Positions 60,511 to 64,000 of a stretch of 64,000 nucleotides of DNA are shown one piece after another. The notes below the pieces were generated by a model. The model did no database searches, was not told the origin of the DNA, and saw only the letters and a program-made list of their open reading frames with translations. Position numbers and translations under genes: made by a program. How positions within the stretch are numbered: the first letter of the stretch is position 1; every line of letters begins with the position of its first letter. The DNA is taken from assembly GCF_000218685.1 (NCBI RefSeq), contig NW_006763308.1:618824-682823 (forward strand). Direction: 5' to 3'. The DNA is from Serpula lacrymans var. lacrymans S7.9 (taxonomy: Eukaryota; Basidiomycota; Agaricomycetes; Boletales; Serpulaceae).

Positions 60511-61311
60511 GATAGCAACAGGCCAGACAGGCTTGGTCTAGCAGCTTCCTTGTTAGTGCTGATAATTCATCTCAGCCGGATCATGGCTAATATTATCTCG
60601 ATCATGACTGAAGTGCCATCATTAGTATCTTTACAGTTTGGCTGACTCGGATATCCCCAAATCACACAAACGAAAGGCATGGAAATTAAGTAAAAAAGTC
60701 AGGTTATATTTATCAATCAGGAGGACACTACAAGTATACAACTACAACTGTAAGGTAACAGCAAAAATGTAGAAGCACTTAGTTAAAACAAAAATCAATT
60801 TGTGACAATTGTCGTCAAAAATGACTTGTTCCTTGTGAGTTCTGGTCCTGACAGAAATCTGGAAATTGAGGCATGTGAATGTGAGGTAATGAAAAGAGAA
60901 ACAAAATGCTTACCATAATAATATTGATACCACAAGCGCGAAGGCAGCCCCAGTTGTTGATGACCAAACGACACTACAAGCAAGATCCTGTCAATTGAAA
61001 TGTGTGAAATCAAATCCAAATGTCTACAGTATTGATGATTGATATTACTCACTGCATTGAGTACAAGAAGGGTTGGATGGCTGGGACTTGGAGTGGTATT
61101 CATTGATGTGGTAGAGTCTTCTCAATGAGTTCTGTAGTTGACTGAGGAGGAGATGGAGATAATACAGCAACACGATGGCAACAACGGACCTTTATAAATG
61201 CAATGTAGTGGCGTGTGGATTAATCGACGTCATATTACTAGAGCATACTTGAATCTAATTTATTGCCGAAACTCACTGTATCCACATTTCTCGTTGACTC
61301 CTACCTACAAG
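60511..61311. other. Spacer, nothing recognised
   Basis: AT-rich, short unsupported ORFs on both strands. Confidence 0.4.
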
Positions 61312-62317
61312 ATGAAAAGAGAAAACTCAGTCATTGTTATCAGCGACACGGAGTCAGAAAGCCCTGTGCCAGCCCCAGGCGGCAGCAATCAGGGCTCTCA
61401 GAAAAACCCTCCAAGTCAGACTTACCACCGCAATTACTATAGCTCTCGTTCTTCTTCACGAAACAACGCTGCCTCGGTCATCCTTGGTAATAGCAAGGCA
61501 CATGCTGAGTTGGAGGATGAAGCAAGTCAGGGTGGGGGATTAGCATCAAAAAAGAGCCTGAGCCAGATGTTCTAGTCAGCGATAGAGCAGAAGTTGGGGG
61601 TCAACACAGTTCATACCAGCCCGAGGATGAAAGTGTCAGAAAATCTTGGAAAGATCCTGACAGTAAAAGTCAGAGCCCAGAGTCTGAGTATGACCTGCAA
61701 TCACATCCTATTGAAGACCACAGCAGTCAATATCCTTGGCTTGTTCCGAGTTCAGGACTCACCAAAAAGTCATCACCGGATAAGCCGTTTCCCAATCCCA
61801 GTGACGAAGAGATCATTGTGAGTGTGCCTCATTTTTGGATCGCACATAGCACTGACTGACTTATGAACACTGTTAATACTAGTTTACCCTTCATCATTCA
61901 AAAGGGTTGCAACCAAGGATCGTGAAAAAACGTCGAGTCGGAGAGATAGGGGACAAAAATGTTGAGGTATGTACTGGCTGTAAATATCTCCTTGATTTTG
62001 CTAATTATTTGTAATTTAATTAGCCTACCAAACAAGACACATCAGCTCAAGTGGACTTACCGTCTAACGAAGTTGTCCCTGTTCCCATCACACCTCGCAA
62101 GGCCCGCCGTTTTGTTATCTCTCAATTGGAGATAACACCTAGCAAAACAACACAGAAGATGCACCAGGGCACTGGAAGCCCCGGCATCAGTGAAAGGTTG
62201 GATAGAATTGAGAACCGGGCACAAGACATCAGCGAGGCTTTGAAAGGAGTAACTTGTGCAATCAATGGTCAGACTTCGGCCCTGGAAAATATTTTCCGTG
62301 AGTGCCTGAATAAGTAG
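61312..62317 (+). pseudogene. Hydrophilic protein with SUMO-like acidic motif and coiled coil, frameshifted
   Basis: Starts MKRENSVIVISDTESESP (a VIVISD stretch like a SUMO-interacting motif) and is Ser/Pro/Asn-rich. At a run of five G (61531-61535) the frame leads to KKSLSQMF and stop. One base over, the sequence is clearly coding-like: SIKKEPEPDVLVSDRAEV, DSKSQSPESEYDLQSH, FPNPSDEEII. IKKE fits the psi-K-x-E SUMO-conjugation consensus. Introns then join to VKKRRVGEIGDKNVE, ITPRKARRFVISQLEITPSK and a C-terminal coiled coil (ISERLDRIENRAQDISEAL) ending TAG at 62317. One extra G would restore a single frame, so this may be a homopolymer error or a real lesion. Family unknown. Confidence 0.5.
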
Positions 62318-62479
62318 AGAATGTATACTGTCCTTGTCTGTCAATATATGAATACTATCAGAAATCCTACCGAGTTTTATTTGAACCTGGGATTTAGTGT
62401 GTTTTATATCACTCTGAATCAACATTCGACGACAACATGTATTGAAAGATCAAAAACTCTGTTGCTAAGTTAGATTGGG

Positions 62480-63090
62480 TCTGGGTTACAGTTGTCTATT
62501 CTTATCATTCCCATCGGAGCTGAGCATGTGGACAGAAATAATTTAAATAATATACTGATATTGTCTAATTACATTGTCAATGACAATAGGGACCCGGGAG
62601 TTGGTCTGAATTACAATGCCTCAGGACTCTTCTGACGGGTTCAGTATCATCTTCCCCATGATTGAGCTCTCCTAGACGAATTGCTGAGCAACGTAGATCT
62701 GACAGAGAATAGTTGTCGTCACTTACCCATTTGATCCATACATGCTTGTGCCGCATGACCAGAGTCCAGATTCAGATCGATGAAAGTTAAGCTTCTTGTT
62801 GTGATAAGCATAGGCTGCTCAAAAGTCAATTACTTCGTTCTGGGCACTGGTCTATTCTTATCATTCTTATTGTCGTCAGCCTGATCATGTGCACACAGAA
62901 ATGATTCACATAGATATTGCATAATTACAGGAGGACGGGGGGGAGCGAGCTTCCAGGCTAAGTTAACTGTGGACTAATGGCTCTTCTGATGGGTTCAGTA
63001 TCATTCACCCCACGACTGAGCTCTCCCTAGACAAATTGGTGAGCAACATAGACCCGACAGAGAATTACCATTGACATCACTTACCAATCA
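62480..63090. repeat. Diverged tandem duplication, ~360-bp period
   Basis: Blocks TCTATTCTTATCATTC, ACTCTTCTGA(C/T)GGGTTCAGTATCAT and GACAGAGAAT…CACTTACC occur in the same order at about 62494-62730 and 62851-63085. No gene was recognised across it. Confidence 0.65.
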
Positions 63091-63107
63091 TACTTTGGTT
63101 CTTGGTC

Positions 63108-63340
63108 TCAGGCTTCCCCTTCTGATTCGAGGCCGTTATCTGATTTGCCTGGACCTAGATCGTTCCCCTCCCTTATCACGCCACCATCATCATCATGTTC
63201 TTGATCACTAGGCGGCAGCTCTTCAACGTCTTGATTCAATGCATCCATCGCTTCTTTCATTGCCTCCTCCCTGTCTTCATTGTTTAGTGGACCTCCGAGG
63301 CCGCTTGTGGTATGTGGGAAAAGTATTCTGTCCCACCCGC
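63108..63340 (-). pseudogene. Acidic gene fragment cut by the inverted repeat
   Basis: The minus-strand frame encodes GLGGPLNNEDREEAMKEAMD, EELPPSDQEHDDDGG and GKSDNGLESEGEA. Its upstream part passes directly into the inverted repeat at 63341, where the sequence becomes that of the antisense membrane-gene leader. So the 5' end appears lost at the duplication edge. No family is recognised. Confidence 0.4.
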
Positions 63341-64000
63341 TGTCATGCACCAAAATTGATTGGTAGCATGGACAGGTGTCAATAACGAAGCGAATATTCG
63401 AAAAGACTCGCCTTTGCGCCACACAGGCACAGTGCCACGTGGAATGGTGATTAATATTGCCTGTTTTGAACTTGTGGCTGATCAGCACCACCTCTATTAG
63501 GCAATCCAGTCACGCTCACCTTTACTTTTCCATCCGGTACTTTCCGTGTTTCGGCATTTCGGCAAATTTTTGCGTCGCCACTGGCTACACATTGCATTGC
63601 GCCCTAGCTTTTGTCGTTTCCCTTACTCCCCTTCCTTTGCCTAGCCCCACCATGGGCCCCTTCCTCTCCTTTATATTCTCACCCGACGGTCGTTTCTGGA
63701 TCCCCATTCTAATCCACTTGTTCGTCACCTCCACCCTCCTCCTCCTCATATTATTTGCACCCCCACCATTTCTGATGTCACCACTTCCTATCCGCTTCCG
63801 TCGCCGATCCGTTGACTACCACGTGCCACTGCTGATATCAGCAAAGCCCCGGCGGCCGGTCCAAATAGGGCAACAGGTCCATCTTCATGACGTCGATCTG
63901 CCATCACATACTATCAAAACACCGGTCACTCGTCTCGCCTGGTTGGAGCGTGGGTGGGTAGTTTTTGAGCTGGAGAAGGTTCATCCCCTTGCGTCGCCCA
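63341..64000 (-). repeat. Inverted duplication, right copy (runs off the window)
   Basis: Reverse complement of 56685-57344; see that entry. Continues past the window end. Confidence 0.9.
63652..64000 (+). CDS. Small predicted membrane protein (right copy, 3' partial)
   Basis: Same protein as 56491-57033 in opposite orientation: MGPFLSFIFSPDGRFW, the IPILIHLFVTSTLLLLILF helix, then VTRLAWLERGWVVFELEKV up to the window edge. Both copies point away from the 6-kb spacer. Role unknown. Confidence 0.55.
   Translation, partial: MGPFLSFIFSPDGRFWIPILIHLFVTSTLLLLILFAPPPFLMSPLPIRFRRRSVDYHVPLLISAKPRRPVQIGQQVHLHDVDLPSHTIKTPVTRLAWLERGWVVFELEKVHPLASP

Noticed and set aside
56685..64000. LTR retrotransposon
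   Set aside because: The repeats are inverted, not direct, and no reverse transcriptase or gag frames lie between them.

Overview
The window reads as nuclear DNA of a mushroom-forming basidiomycete (Agaricomycetes). Genes are cut by many short introns of about 45-65 nt. The families present are typical of that group: DUF4470/MYND proteins, a CYP63-like P450, a GH5 mannanase, a CE16-type esterase and Plavaka-type transposase debris. Gene models below were built by eye from ORFs, splice signals and family resemblance; nothing was searched.

Region 1 (1-38 kb) is ordinary gene-dense sequence. It opens with two tandem DUF4470-family paralogues: one partial with a MYND finger, one complete with a C-terminal membrane helix instead. 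A broken F-box/LRR gene follows. Next is a co-oriented trio (FAD aromatic monooxygenase, O-methyltransferase, aldehyde dehydrogenase) that looks like an aromatic-metabolism cluster. Housekeeping genes come next: YTM1 and SEC61 share a divergent promoter, then an UNC93-like membrane protein, a PI-specific phospholipase C and a small proline-rich coiled-coil protein. Three wood-decay-flavoured genes close the region: a CE16-like esterase, a GH5 beta-mannanase and a P450.

Region 2 (38.2-64 kb) is accessory. It starts with a perfect 37-bp hairpin and about 0.73 kb of a 9-bp minisatellite (GGTTCAGAC). Behind these lie a Zn2Cys6-like gene, hypothetical genes, a second Zn2Cys6-like gene, and a 7-kb gene for a composite OrsD/C2H2-RecQ-like helicase. 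Further right come a truncated Plavaka transposase, a DUF-type gene, a small membrane-protein gene, a nuclease-kinase (REase-kinase) gene and a third Zn2Cys6-like gene. The membrane-protein gene then recurs as part of an inverted duplication of at least 660 bp (56685-57344 versus 63341-64000).

The most striking signal is a dispersed 10-bp interrupted palindrome, CTCC-NN-GGAG. I count 23 exact copies with ten different central dinucleotides. All lie in 38.5-51.1 kb and 57.4-59.8 kb; I found none in 1-38.4 kb, 51.2-57.4 kb or 59.8-64 kb. The copies occur in coding DNA in three different codon registers, in non-coding DNA and inside the minisatellite, so the signal appears to act at DNA level. 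Its distribution ties the helicase, the Zn2Cys6-like genes and the REase-kinase together as pieces of one mobile or selfish unit, apparently interrupted by later insertions. That the Zn2Cys6-like proteins bind this site is a testable inference, not something the sequence proves.
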